Shown here piece after piece: positions 16,901 through 26,847 of a stretch of DNA of 43,252 bases. The position numbers and the translations under genes are program-made. Position 1 is the stretch's first letter; each line of letters begins with the position of its first letter. The notes beneath the pieces were generated by a model that was not told the DNA's origin, searched no databases, and saw only the letters and a program-made list of their open reading frames with translations. The stretch comes from Melioribacter roseus (GTDB taxonomy: Bacteria > Bacteroidota > Ignavibacteria > Ignavibacteriales > Melioribacteraceae). The stretch is from the NCBI GenBank assembly GCA_020722085.1, contig DYLN01000016.1, positions 1-43,252 on the forward strand, given 5' to 3'.

Positions 16901-19072
16901 CTATTGTTGTATTATTATATTGTTATATCTTTCAATCAACACTCTTGCCATTATTGAATCCCAGATGTAATTCGAAGGAGAGTTGAGAACCTCGTTATCC
17001 GGACTATAAGATTCCCAGAAGTTATGATTCTTTTTTAATTGTGTTGTAACAGCCAGCATCATTTTATCGGTAAGTTCATTTGCAATTTTTGTATAGCCGT
17101 AATTTTTTAATCCTTCTAAAACCATATAATTCCACAGAAGCCACACAGGACCATTCCATTTACAGCAGTAATCAACATAAGGCGTGTACCACGGATCGTC
17201 GGCAGCAAGTGTTGGAATTCCGTACCGCCTCCAGAACTTTTTCGGATCAGTAAGTTTTTCAACCAGCTTAGCAGCTCTGTCTTTGGAAGCTGCTTCAGCC
17301 CACAGCGGCAGGAAACCAATAATTTCTTCTCTTCTCAAATCGCGTGTAAGAAATTTAAACGAGTGATCTTTTTTATTGATTGAAAAATAAAATTCTTTTT
17401 CTTTATCCCACATAAATTTGTTGACAAGCTCAGCAGTTCTATCGGCTTTTTCTTTCCACATTTTTGATTCATCAGGTTTACCAAGCTCTTCTGCCATTTT
17501 TGAAAGAGATTTCATCTCTTTAATCATCATCAAAGTAAGGTCAAGACAATCAAGTTCATCGGAGATGTCTTCTTTATCTATATCAAGATATCTTTCTGCA
17601 GAAACCTGAAATACGGCATTGTACCAATCACGAACGTTCTCTATAATTCCATAAGGTCCCCACTCAAACATGCCGTCTTTGTTTACATCACGATTATCGA
17701 TGAGCCAGTTTGTATACCTTACTCCGGATTTATAGGCATCCTCTAAAAATTTTTTGTCTTTGCTTACTTTGTAAATCTCCCAGTTTATCCAGCTAAAAAA
17801 AGGCGCGGAGGTTGTAGACATTTCTTTGTTTAATTCTTTGCTGAAGTGAGGATAATCCTGCAATCCTCTCGGACCATGCCTATAGGCGATTAAGCCGTCA
17901 TCACGCTGCTGCTCGATGTAAACATATTGTGATCCTTCAGCAGATTTTGGATCGAGATAAGCATAAGCAAGCATACTTAATGATTCGTGAAGCACCTGAT
18001 GTCCGTGTCCCCATCCCCAAAGCGGCTGACGCGAGAAAACATAAAAATTGTGAGTTGTTTTTCCTGAGGGCGGAAGCATACAGCCGCGCACAAGATTAAA
18101 GGCACCCAAATAAACAAGTTTTTCATCAGTGGATTTAAAACTTATCCGCGGAATTTTTGAAAAGAGACTGATATTATTATCAACATATTTTTGAAGCGAT
18201 TCGGTCTTTAATTTTTTTATTTCGTCAGCAAGTTTTTGAAGGTTGTCACTTTGATCGATCCAGCCGCGAAAATACCTTGTGTTGATTTCTTCCCCGGGTT
18301 TAAGTGAAAACTTATTTTGCAAAACGATAAGATTCACCAAACCGCTCTTTATTTCATTTAGAGTATCTTTTCTGTTTGCAGCATAATAATCTGTTTTTAT
18401 TGTGTTATACAATTGGTCAATACTTTCCGGATACCCTCCATAACTGTTCGGTATAAAATTTCCTGTAAAGTAATCTTTTGTATCGGTAGGATAAGGTGCA
18501 TTCTTGTACAAACTGCTTATCAATCTGTACTTACTTTCATGATGGTATGTGATATATCCGTTATTAACCGAATCATAATCCAAAATTTTTAACGAATCGT
18601 TACCGAGTTCGAGAATGGGGTATAAATCTATTTGATGTTCGGTTGTATCGATATTCTTAATTTGTAAATTGACCAAAGCTATTGAAGAAGAATAAACAAA
18701 AAAAGTTTCCTGAACATCAATTCCTCTGAAAGGCTGATACTGCAGAATTGCCATATCCGGGAAAGATGAAGTAACAACTGGTTTCTTAAAATATTCACCG
18801 ATATTTTTTACAACAACCTGGTCAACTTTCCATAAGCAATAAAATTTACCGGCTTGGTCGCCGGAATAATTAACCGGCATACAATCGGAATAATAATCCA
18901 TTTTGTAGCCTTTATCACTGTAAAGCCGCGATCTCTCCATTGCTGCAGTGTAAGTTGTGTAAAGTGGGTCATTTGCCGATGCATTTATTTTCAAGAAAGA
19001 ATCACTTACATACAATGTTTGAGAAAAAAGATTTACAGAGAACAAGAAGATAAAAGCAAAAGTTAGTTTCAT
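16901..19072 (-). CDS. Exported GH63-like glycoside hydrolase (723 aa), paralog 1
   Basis: A secreted (alpha/alpha)6 glycosidase of the GH63/trehalase-like type. The signal peptide is about 1-18 (LFSVNLFSQ). A beta-sandwich N-terminal half (to about 310) precedes the barrel, which has WGWGHGHQVLHESLSMLAY, NRDVNKDGMFEWGPYG, FWRRYGIPTLAADDPWY, KWNGPVWLLWNYMVLEGL and NFWESYSPD near the C-terminus. E687 in the last motif is a candidate catalytic base and the acidic DVNKDGMFEW segment may supply the acid; both are by analogy with clan GH-G. It is adjacent and paralogous to the 698-residue enzyme upstream. No surface-anchoring tail is present, so it is probably periplasmic. Confidence 0.82.
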   Translation of the reverse strand: MKLTFAFIFLFSVNLFSQTLYVSDSFLKINASANDPLYTTYTAAMERSRLYSDKGYKMDYYSDCMPVNYSGDQAGKFYCLWKVDQVVVKNIGEYFKKPVVTSSFPDMAILQYQPFRGIDVQETFFVYSSSIALVNLQIKNIDTTEHQIDLYPILELGNDSLKILDYDSVNNGYITYHHESKYRLISSLYKNAPYPTDTKDYFTGNFIPNSYGGYPESIDQLYNTIKTDYYAANRKDTLNEIKSGLVNLIVLQNKFSLKPGEEINTRYFRGWIDQSDNLQKLADEIKKLKTESLQKYVDNNISLFSKIPRISFKSTDEKLVYLGAFNLVRGCMLPPSGKTTHNFYVFSRQPLWGWGHGHQVLHESLSMLAYAYLDPKSAEGSQYVYIEQQRDDGLIAYRHGPRGLQDYPHFSKELNKEMSTTSAPFFSWINWEIYKVSKDKKFLEDAYKSGVRYTNWLIDNRDVNKDGMFEWGPYGIIENVRDWYNAVFQVSAERYLDIDKEDISDELDCLDLTLMMIKEMKSLSKMAEELGKPDESKMWKEKADRTAELVNKFMWDKEKEFYFSINKKDHSFKFLTRDLRREEIIGFLPLWAEAASKDRAAKLVEKLTDPKKFWRRYGIPTLAADDPWYTPYVDYCCKWNGPVWLLWNYMVLEGLKNYGYTKIANELTDKMMLAVTTQLKKNHNFWESYSPDNEVLNSPSNYIWDSIMARVLIERYNNIIIQQ

Positions 19073-19116
19073 TTCAGTTTCCCCTGCAGTTTTCGTTTTA
19101 ATTAAACGGCTTTTGT

Positions 19117-21213
19117 TTAGCCGGTAATCTTTTGTAAATCGATTATGAATCTTGCAATAATTCCTGCCCAGATATAAGTTTTATTCCATCCTGCCTGGTG
19201 ATCATCGGGACTATAAAATTCCCAGAACCAATGGTCCGTTTTTAATTGGTTGGTCATATTGCTCATTACTTTTTCTGCTAGTTCCCTTGCTTCTTTTTTG
19301 TATCCATAATACAACAAACCTCTAAAAACAAGATAATCCCATTGAATCCAAACAGGTCCATTCCAATAACCCATCGGGTTATAATACTTATCATCTGCCG
19401 ATAAAGTCGGGATTCCGTACTTTCTCCAAAATTCATTTGGATTTATTAAATGTCTAATTAATTGCTTCGCTTGATTTTTATCTGCAACCTTTGCCCATAA
19501 AGCAAGGAATGCAATTATTTCTTTTCGCTTCAAGTCATTTTCTTTTTTGAAAGTAAAGCTATGATCTTTTTTATTAACATTATAATAAAAGCCGGTATCA
19601 GGATCCCACATATATTTATTTATTAACTCTGTTCTGTGCTCAGCGTCTTTTACCCAATTACCTGCTTCTCCTTTTAATCCAAGTTCATTTGCCATTGATG
19701 CAAGTGATTTAGCCTCGTTGACAAGCATAATATTGCAATCGAGTGCCTCAAAATTTGAAGGGTCACCTACTTCATCCCAAACTGCCACTCTCGCATCTCG
19801 GACAGATTCTAATACAGCATTTCCACCCCATTCACAAAGTCCGTCTTTATCTTGATCACGATTTCTTGTGTAATAGTTATAAAACTTTTTCCCTGAGCTA
19901 TATGCTTCTTCTAAAAAATTTTTATCCTTTGTAATGGTATAAATTTCCCAATTTTCCCAGTTAAACCACGGTGCAGATGTAGTCAATTGCCCATTTTCCG
20001 GTATAGTTTCATTAAGGTAAGGACCCGTTCTATAATTTATGTAACCATCGGGATGCTGCCTTTCTATAAAAACCCTTTGCGAATTCATTGCGCCTTCGGG
20101 ATCCATAAAAACATAAGCCAGCATAGTTAAACTTTCATGGAAAACTTGTCCACCATAACCCCAGCCCCATTTTGGTTCACGAGAAAAAACATAATAATTA
20201 TAATGGCACTCTCCTTCAGGGGGAAGCATACACTGTCTAATTAATGTAAATGCATTCCAATAGAGTAATTCTTGATTTTTATTTGTAAACTTAATTTGAG
20301 GAATTCGGGAATATAACTTTTCATCTTCTTCATTATATTTATCCAAATTCTCTTTCATTAATAAATTGCAATCATAAATTAAATCCGTTAAATCTTTCTC
20401 AGCTTCCTTTACTCCCCGTATTAGTTTTAAGATTTTTGTTTGACCGGCAGGAATAATCAACTGCTTTTGCATAGCAATTATTCTTGCTTTATCAATTGAA
20501 AAATTTCTATTTAAGAAATTTCTGACAACAGCATTGAGGAAGTTATCTGAAGATGTATCTCTGTTTTTTCTAAAGATATTGTATGTTCCCCACGAATCTA
20601 ATTTATCGCTAATTAATATTACGTCTTTCAAATTCGACTGAAAAGGTATGTTATGCTCGGTCATCCAACTGTCAGGTAATTCCGTATGCTGAAATTCAAA
20701 ACCTGCTGTATCATTTGTTAAATTTATGTCTGAATAAAGCCTGTTGTCGTTATTTTGAATGAAGGGATAAATATCCAATTTTATATTAAAGGAGCTTTCA
20801 TTTGTAATTTTGATCTCACGAATTGCAATCCTTGAGTTATATACAAGAAAAAATTCCTCCACTTTTATATTTCTAAAAGGATAATAATAGAATTTCACAA
20901 GGTCACTATACGAAGCAGTAATAACGGGTTTCTTATAATATTGCTGCAGTTTGTATAAAACAATGTCATTCATTTTAAAAATCAAGCCAATCTCGCCAGC
21001 TTGCTTAGTTTCAAAGCTTAATCCCTTAGCCGGATCATACCACACAAACTGGTAACCTTCGTTTATAATATATTCCGATCTATTCATTGCAGCGTTATAC
21101 GTTGTGTAAATGGGACCATTTTCTGTAGCAGAAAGATTGGATAAAAAATTCTGAGCAGCGGTATTGACTGCCGATAATACAACTAACAAGATGAGTTTCC
21201 GAATTTTAGTCAT
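19117..21213 (-). CDS. Exported GH63-like glycoside hydrolase (698 aa), paralog 2
   Basis: Closest relative in the window is the 723-residue enzyme just downstream; the two align along their whole lengths. Shared motifs include QCMLPPEGECHYNYYVFSRE, GWGYGGQVFHESLTMLAY, NRDQDKDGLCEWGG, FWRKYGIPTLSADD, YWNGPVWIQWDYLVFRGL and WFWEFYSPDD (candidate base E665). The signal peptide is about 1-20 (VVLSAVNTAAQN). It should be a periplasmic exo- or oligo-glycosidase. Retention of both copies with intact motifs but different loops suggests they act on different linkages or chain lengths. Confidence 0.82.
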   Translation of the reverse strand: MTKIRKLILLVVLSAVNTAAQNFLSNLSATENGPIYTTYNAAMNRSEYIINEGYQFVWYDPAKGLSFETKQAGEIGLIFKMNDIVLYKLQQYYKKPVITASYSDLVKFYYYPFRNIKVEEFFLVYNSRIAIREIKITNESSFNIKLDIYPFIQNNDNRLYSDINLTNDTAGFEFQHTELPDSWMTEHNIPFQSNLKDVILISDKLDSWGTYNIFRKNRDTSSDNFLNAVVRNFLNRNFSIDKARIIAMQKQLIIPAGQTKILKLIRGVKEAEKDLTDLIYDCNLLMKENLDKYNEEDEKLYSRIPQIKFTNKNQELLYWNAFTLIRQCMLPPEGECHYNYYVFSREPKWGWGYGGQVFHESLTMLAYVFMDPEGAMNSQRVFIERQHPDGYINYRTGPYLNETIPENGQLTTSAPWFNWENWEIYTITKDKNFLEEAYSSGKKFYNYYTRNRDQDKDGLCEWGGNAVLESVRDARVAVWDEVGDPSNFEALDCNIMLVNEAKSLASMANELGLKGEAGNWVKDAEHRTELINKYMWDPDTGFYYNVNKKDHSFTFKKENDLKRKEIIAFLALWAKVADKNQAKQLIRHLINPNEFWRKYGIPTLSADDKYYNPMGYWNGPVWIQWDYLVFRGLLYYGYKKEARELAEKVMSNMTNQLKTDHWFWEFYSPDDHQAGWNKTYIWAGIIARFIIDLQKITG

Positions 21214-21243
21214 ATTTTTTTGTTAACAGAGTTATGGTACTTT

Positions 21244-24200
21244 TTATTTAAGATTCATTTTTATTTTTTTCTCGAGGTATTTATCAGAACTTTCCTCAAA
21301 TACTACCCGTATGCTGTAAACATGATTTTCATAACCGGTCAGATTTCCGTTTTCAACCGATTCGATATTTTGTTCCGGCAAATAGACTTTAAGAACTTCT
21401 TCATGTCCGGATTTACCCTGAACCCTGACATTGTATTCATTTCCCTTAAACTCGCTTGACAAAATCCTAAAACCTTCGGAAAATTCACCGACCTTCGGTT
21501 CGGTTATTACAGGAAGGACACAAATACCACCTGAATAATAAATTTCAACCTGAGAATTTTTACCTGCTTCAAAGCTCAGCTTAACACAATCTTGCTGTCT
21601 TCCTTCCTCTTTTTCAAATTTAATTTCCTTTCCGTCAACCAAAACTCTGGTAACTTTTGCACCTTTTGGCAGATAAGGATTAAATTCCAGGTTTAAATTC
21701 CCAATTCCTTCATGCCTAAAGAAGAATGCTGTCTTACCGGGTGTTCTTGTCATTCTGAAACTAAGTGAATGACTTCCTATTTTTACATTATCAACTTTGA
21801 TAAAATCCCAGTTGGCAGGAAGTCTTGGCGAGATAAACAATTTATTTTTGAGTGCATCTGCTTTTAATCCAAGCATTCCTTCAATAGCAGGCTGCAGAAC
21901 CATTGTTTCCGACCAGCACTGATGAGAACAAACGCCTGAGGGTAAATATTGTTCACCATTCAAAACTTCTTCTATATATCCCAATGAAAAATCTTTATAT
22001 ATATTAAGATTATTCATTATATGAGTAAATCCTTGAAGAAAATTTCCGTACTTATATTCTGCCAAAGAAATCCAACCTGTAAACAATGGCCAGATGCTTC
22101 CGTAATGATAGCCCCGCGGATTAAATAATGGGTTATCTTCTCCAATTATGCGAACTCCCCAGTCCGCTGTAAAATTATTTTTAGCATAAGTATCAATAAC
22201 TTTATAAGCTTTTGAGCTATCAATAATTTCAAAATAAATTGGTACAGAAGGTAAAGCAGTTTTTTGAGTGTTGTAGGTATTGTCTTGCAATAATCCGTAA
22301 TTGAAGAAATTTGTTTCCGCATTCCAAAAACTATTATTAATAATCTGTTGAACTATTTGATGCTCTTGTTCATACTTTTTAGCATCTTTTGAGTATCCAA
22401 GAGTTACGGCTATATATTTAGCAGCACCAAGAGCCGCCGACCAGCATCCTGCCAAATAAAAAGTAGTTTTAGCACCATAAAGCTCTCCGCCTTCAACCCA
22501 CCCGTGACCTACATTGGTATTCTCAATCAGATGGTCTCCGTCAGTATCGGTTGAAAAGAGAAAATCCATTGCACTTTTTATATGATGCCAGCTTGATTTA
22601 ATAAAATCGACATCACCTGACCATTTTAAATATTTTCCTGCGAGTATTATATAAAGCGGTGTTGCATCAGCCGCATCGTAATGAACAACTCCGCTTGTCG
22701 TCAGCTCGTGAAAGATTTTGCCGTTTATGTCCTGATATTTCTGATAGGTTTGCAGAACCTGTCTAACTTTTGGGAAATCTCCATAATCTAGAACCGCCAT
22801 TCCGCTCCATTGAGCGTCACGACCAAAATACCATGCATATCCCGGGCGTCCGCTTACTTCTTGGTTTCCATTCCACCCATGTGCAGTAGTGGAATATCCT
22901 GCAACAAATGATTTTCCTATACCAGGAGTATTAACAAAAAATCTGTCGGTTCCTACCAATGCCCATTTGTACCCTGTGTTAAAATTTCCGTCGGGTGTAG
23001 TAATTGTTAATGTATTGCTTAAAAGATCTTTATAATACTTTGCAGTATTTTCATAAATAGTATTTGCCGAAGCAGCGGTTTTTTTATAATAGTCTACTGC
23101 ATTAGACAATCCTTCATTTGTTCCGGCAATTGTCACATTGAGATTATCATTCATTTTCAACTCGAACTGCAGCAGACACGCTACCTGCAATTTATCAGTT
23201 TCGATACCCTTAAATTCTTTGTCCTTTTTTTCAAAACCATCGTATCTTCCATAAAGTTTGTATTGAGGAATTTTGCTTGCCCCAAGAATCGAATAAAATT
23301 CATCGCTTTCATTTTTTACGACGAATGCATTTAGTCCTGCATCCCATGCATACAGCAGTGAGCCAAGAGCTTTATGAGAATAAGGCCACATAAACCTTAA
23401 ATTGCTTTTAAAAGTAATTATTAATTTAGCAGGATAAACTCCTTTGTACTCATAATGAACAACTCCCGCAGGATTGTTAACATCAGAAGTAATAACTTCT
23501 GTAATATATGCTCTTGGAAATTTATAGATTCTTGAAAACGATTCCGGTCTAACCTCAATTTGGGGTATTTGATCATTCAGCCAGTAAATTGAATCACGAT
23601 AAGAAAACTGAACCCCGACTTCATAATCTCTTAAAGCCATAAACGGATGCGTCCAGATTTCTTCAATTCCGCCCTTTTCTCTGCCCATAATTAAAATTCT
23701 CTCGCCGCCGGTATCCCATTCATTCTCAGAAGCAAACCTTGACGAGATAATGAGACCACCGTTGCTTTGTATCCATGCACGTGCAGAATCAATTCTTACC
23801 GAAGAAGAAGTTTGCGTGAATTCTTTAACTATCAAAGGCGCATATTTCCAGTAGCGTGCAGGAACCCGGCTGTTTGATCCTGCCAGATATTTCAGACAAT
23901 TTTTAGTAAATGCCTCAAGCTGAAGTCTATTTTGATTAGGAGGGTTAAAAAAAGTGTAAGTACCGACGCTCAATATTTTCCCTTTACCCAACTTATGCTC
24001 AAGCATTAATTTTGAATCTTCTTTCAGGGTTATATAAGCCCAATCCACAGCGACAGCCTTGCCCTCCGGAACAGAATTTCCAAAATATCCCAATTGTCTT
24101 ACTTTCCCATCGCTTAACGGTGCCCATATATAAGCGCCGCCATTTAATCCTTCAAAAACCGGATGAGAACGGAAAGAATGAAGACCCAATTTTCTGCCGT

Positions 24201-24681
24201 AACCCTCATCAATTGCCTGCACATATTTTACCTCTGGCTCTTGTTTTTCCAAACCCAACGGGACTAATAATTTCACTGCATCAAGAGTTAAAAGTAAGCT
24301 GCCTCCGTGCTCAACATAATTTTTCAGGTTTCTTAGAAAATCCGCATCTGTTTCACTGTTTGTTAATGCTGAGGAATCGGGTCGATGATACCATAATACA
24401 TTAAATGTTTTTAAAATCTGTGAATTATTTTTTAGTTGATTGAACGTAACTTTAATAGGGTGCAGATTTTTTTCATTTAAAAGAAAATTATAGGCAGCTT
24501 GTGTTTCTTCAGAATTAATTAAATCCGAAAGGAACCCAACTTTTAGAACGGCATGTGAAGAGTTTATTCTTTTTTTTGAAATATCATAAGAAGATTGTTC
24601 AGCTAAAATTTGATTTTCGACAAAAAGTAAAGTAAGCAAGTATACAATTATTAAACTATGTAAACGAAATATTGCTTTCAT
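21244..24681 (-). CDS. Exported glycosidase with N-terminal amidotransferase-like domain (1145 aa)
   Basis: A large secreted protein. After a signal peptide (about 1-27), residues about 45-275 form a class I glutamine-amidotransferase-like (ThuA/GATase1-like) fold: VLKVGFLSDLINSEETQAAY, NVLWYHRPDSS, LKNYVEHGGSLLLTLDAV and GKGKILSVGTYTFFNPP. A beta-rich linker precedes the six-hairpin catalytic region (about 590-960) with GRPGYAWYFGRDAQW, DAADATPLYIILAGKYLKWSG, STDTDGDHLIENTNVGHGW, TADWGVRIIGEDNPLF and YHYGSIWPLF. It is paralogous to the 871-residue enzyme. There is no T9SS tail. Similar GATase-like domains occur in beta-galactosidases, usually for oligomerisation. Specificity is unknown. Confidence 0.78.
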   Translation of the reverse strand: MKAIFRLHSLIIVYLLTLLFVENQILAEQSSYDISKKRINSSHAVLKVGFLSDLINSEETQAAYNFLLNEKNLHPIKVTFNQLKNNSQILKTFNVLWYHRPDSSALTNSETDADFLRNLKNYVEHGGSLLLTLDAVKLLVPLGLEKQEPEVKYVQAIDEGYGRKLGLHSFRSHPVFEGLNGGAYIWAPLSDGKVRQLGYFGNSVPEGKAVAVDWAYITLKEDSKLMLEHKLGKGKILSVGTYTFFNPPNQNRLQLEAFTKNCLKYLAGSNSRVPARYWKYAPLIVKEFTQTSSSVRIDSARAWIQSNGGLIISSRFASENEWDTGGERILIMGREKGGIEEIWTHPFMALRDYEVGVQFSYRDSIYWLNDQIPQIEVRPESFSRIYKFPRAYITEVITSDVNNPAGVVHYEYKGVYPAKLIITFKSNLRFMWPYSHKALGSLLYAWDAGLNAFVVKNESDEFYSILGASKIPQYKLYGRYDGFEKKDKEFKGIETDKLQVACLLQFELKMNDNLNVTIAGTNEGLSNAVDYYKKTAASANTIYENTAKYYKDLLSNTLTITTPDGNFNTGYKWALVGTDRFFVNTPGIGKSFVAGYSTTAHGWNGNQEVSGRPGYAWYFGRDAQWSGMAVLDYGDFPKVRQVLQTYQKYQDINGKIFHELTTSGVVHYDAADATPLYIILAGKYLKWSGDVDFIKSSWHHIKSAMDFLFSTDTDGDHLIENTNVGHGWVEGGELYGAKTTFYLAGCWSAALGAAKYIAVTLGYSKDAKKYEQEHQIVQQIINNSFWNAETNFFNYGLLQDNTYNTQKTALPSVPIYFEIIDSSKAYKVIDTYAKNNFTADWGVRIIGEDNPLFNPRGYHYGSIWPLFTGWISLAEYKYGNFLQGFTHIMNNLNIYKDFSLGYIEEVLNGEQYLPSGVCSHQCWSETMVLQPAIEGMLGLKADALKNKLFISPRLPANWDFIKVDNVKIGSHSLSFRMTRTPGKTAFFFRHEGIGNLNLEFNPYLPKGAKVTRVLVDGKEIKFEKEEGRQQDCVKLSFEAGKNSQVEIYYSGGICVLPVITEPKVGEFSEGFRILSSEFKGNEYNVRVQGKSGHEEVLKVYLPEQNIESVENGNLTGYENHVYSIRVVFEESSDKYLEKKIKMNLK

Positions 24682-24711
24682 TTATTAACGGATTTTATTT
24701 GCAATATAAAT

Positions 24712-26775
24712 TTATCTCAACAAAACCAACTTTTTTGTCTCGATAAAATTTTTTGTAATTATACGATAAAAATAAACGCCGCTGACAACTTTTTGATCAT
24801 ACGAATTTTTCCCATCCCAAATTACATTATAAATCCCGGGCACCCTTTCTTCATCCAACAAAACCTTAACCATTCTTCCTAAAATATCGTAAATAACAAT
24901 TTTAACTTTTGTTTGAATTGGAATCCGGAAACGAATAGTAGTAGTTGGATTGAACGGGTTAGGATAATTTTGATACAGTTCGTAATTCTTCGGTATTTTT
25001 CGAATATCATTTTCTCCGACACTAACAATTGGTGTATTTTGAGCAAGATCTACGGCAGCATAATAATCAATTGCGTAGTACCACCAATCATTTAAAACAC
25101 CATTTGTAACACCGGAATATCGCGGAAGATGGCTAAACCACCATCTCATATAACCCAACTGCGTGCAGTCCCATTCACTGCAATCAACCTTTCTATATTG
25201 ATTAAGTAAATACGGATACCTTTTCCAATTATCTGCATAAGTTACTACAACTTTAAGATTGCCATAATCGTAATCCGATTGCCCATTTGGCGGGAAGTGA
25301 ATATTACCAACATTAGCTTTTCCCGGAATATCTTTATCAATTCTGGTAAACAACTCCCACATATTTGGGTTAGCTGCTTTATTATCCCAGCGCCCAAATG
25401 CATGCCACATAGCACTTTCAACACGGTGACCAACACTGTGCATAGCTTCGGCAACACCTCGTTCATAGTTCCAGCCCATAATGGATAAGGTTTTCTGTAA
25501 CCCGGGATGAGACAACGGGGGTGCATTCCACCAGAATGCACCAGGTCCAGCTAATATCGACTCGTACATTCCGCTAAAAGGGAAAGCATAAACCCAGACT
25601 TCATCAATTTCACCATTATTTCTTTTTGTATCGAGATTATAAAAGCTGATCATTCCATTGTAATCGTAATGTATCCTTCTTTGGGTTTCAGCAATATTTT
25701 TCAACTCTGTGTATAAGTGGTAGTTATCCTGGAAATAGTAAGCTACATCACTTATAGTCATATAACTGCTGTCAATCATCGTAAAAATATTTTGATCTTT
25801 GTAGGTTTCAGCTATTTGAAAAATGACTGTACTATCACTCGCCTTTTTAAATTCATTCTGAAGCTGTGATACCATAATATTCGGATCTGTCCAATTCCAC
25901 TTTTCGTGAACTCTTTTGTTCCCAAATTGGGGTATAATAGGATCCTGGATTATCAAAGCAACTTTAACAACCTTGGTTTTAGCTCGCTGAGATGTGAAAT
26001 CGGATAAAACCTGAACATTTGCTCTACCGCTAAGAGCACCATCTTCAGTTGCTGCAGTAATTGTGCAATTACCTATTGATACACCAGTAATATTACCGCT
26101 GCCATCTACAGTTGCTATTGATTCGTCACTGGAGTGATATACTACGGGATAATTCAGATTATAATCCGTGAAATTACCATCTTCGTCTTCAACTTTTAAA
26201 TACGTCTTCAATGTTGTGCCAGGAATTACTTTTGGCGGTGATGGAGTGATAACGAAGTTTGTTAATTTCAAATCTCGTTCTAAAGTTAATTCTCCTATGT
26301 GAATAGTAGTGTCGGTCGGATTTTTAATGGAAAGACGTAAATACGTTATTGTTACAGAATTAAATTCCAACGAATCCCAGAGCAGAGCCGAAAACTGTTT
26401 TCCATTTACATACGAATGATAAGACCCTGTTTTGTTATTTAAATCGGTTAGGCTTCTTGCAGATTCAAGCGAATATTGCCCATCATTTAAAAAGAATACC
26501 TTGACCTTTGAAAAACTAGCAGTGTTCAAAAAATTTAATGTAATTGTTAATGTGTCACTATTGGTAATCCCAGCTTCTGTAAAAGGATTGCCGTCAAAAA
26601 TTTCGTCAATTGAATTCCAATTAATTGCAGGATATGAGGTCCATTCAATTGTACTGTCCTTAAGCCCACTTGCTATATTTATTCTTTGATGAACAACAAT
26701 TTGTGCTTTAGCACTAATGCCGAGCAAAAAGATAACGGCAAAAATTTTATAAATACGTTTCAAATAATGTCCCAT
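24712..26775 (-). CDS. T9SS-secreted protein with Ig-like domain and unrecognised core (687 aa)
   Basis: Signal peptide about 1-24 (VIFLLGISAKAQ). An N-terminal discoidin-like beta domain (about 25-170) is followed by a Big_2 immunoglobulin-like domain (about 172-260; SSDESIATVDGSGNITGVSIG). The core (about 268-590) is not one I recognise: it contains VKVALIIQDPIIPQFG, EVWVYAFPFSGMYES and AMHSVGHRVESAMWHAFG, where HSVGHRVE gives an HxxxHxxE pattern. The final 90 residues are a T9SS sorting domain (YQNYPNPFNPTT ... VYFYRIITKNF ... KKLVLLR), so the protein is exported and probably surface-attached. It may be a hydrolase or a glycan-binding protein. A strong AAAGGAGA lies before the ATG. Confidence 0.75.
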   Translation of the reverse strand: MGHYLKRIYKIFAVIFLLGISAKAQIVVHQRINIASGLKDSTIEWTSYPAINWNSIDEIFDGNPFTEAGITNSDTLTITLNFLNTASFSKVKVFFLNDGQYSLESARSLTDLNNKTGSYHSYVNGKQFSALLWDSLEFNSVTITYLRLSIKNPTDTTIHIGELTLERDLKLTNFVITPSPPKVIPGTTLKTYLKVEDEDGNFTDYNLNYPVVYHSSDESIATVDGSGNITGVSIGNCTITAATEDGALSGRANVQVLSDFTSQRAKTKVVKVALIIQDPIIPQFGNKRVHEKWNWTDPNIMVSQLQNEFKKASDSTVIFQIAETYKDQNIFTMIDSSYMTISDVAYYFQDNYHLYTELKNIAETQRRIHYDYNGMISFYNLDTKRNNGEIDEVWVYAFPFSGMYESILAGPGAFWWNAPPLSHPGLQKTLSIMGWNYERGVAEAMHSVGHRVESAMWHAFGRWDNKAANPNMWELFTRIDKDIPGKANVGNIHFPPNGQSDYDYGNLKVVVTYADNWKRYPYLLNQYRKVDCSEWDCTQLGYMRWWFSHLPRYSGVTNGVLNDWWYYAIDYYAAVDLAQNTPIVSVGENDIRKIPKNYELYQNYPNPFNPTTTIRFRIPIQTKVKIVIYDILGRMVKVLLDEERVPGIYNVIWDGKNSYDQKVVSGVYFYRIITKNFIETKKLVLLR

Positions 26776-26847
26776 TTCAAAAATCTCCTTTGCTTACTGC
26801 GGGGCAGTTCAACTGCTTCTCTAAGCCGCTTCCAACTTTTTAATTTC

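Noticed and set aside
16888-16912. Direct repeat ATTGTTGTAT twice, 15 bases apart, at a gene junction
   Set aside because: Low-complexity sequence; probably chance, though a slippage duplication is possible.
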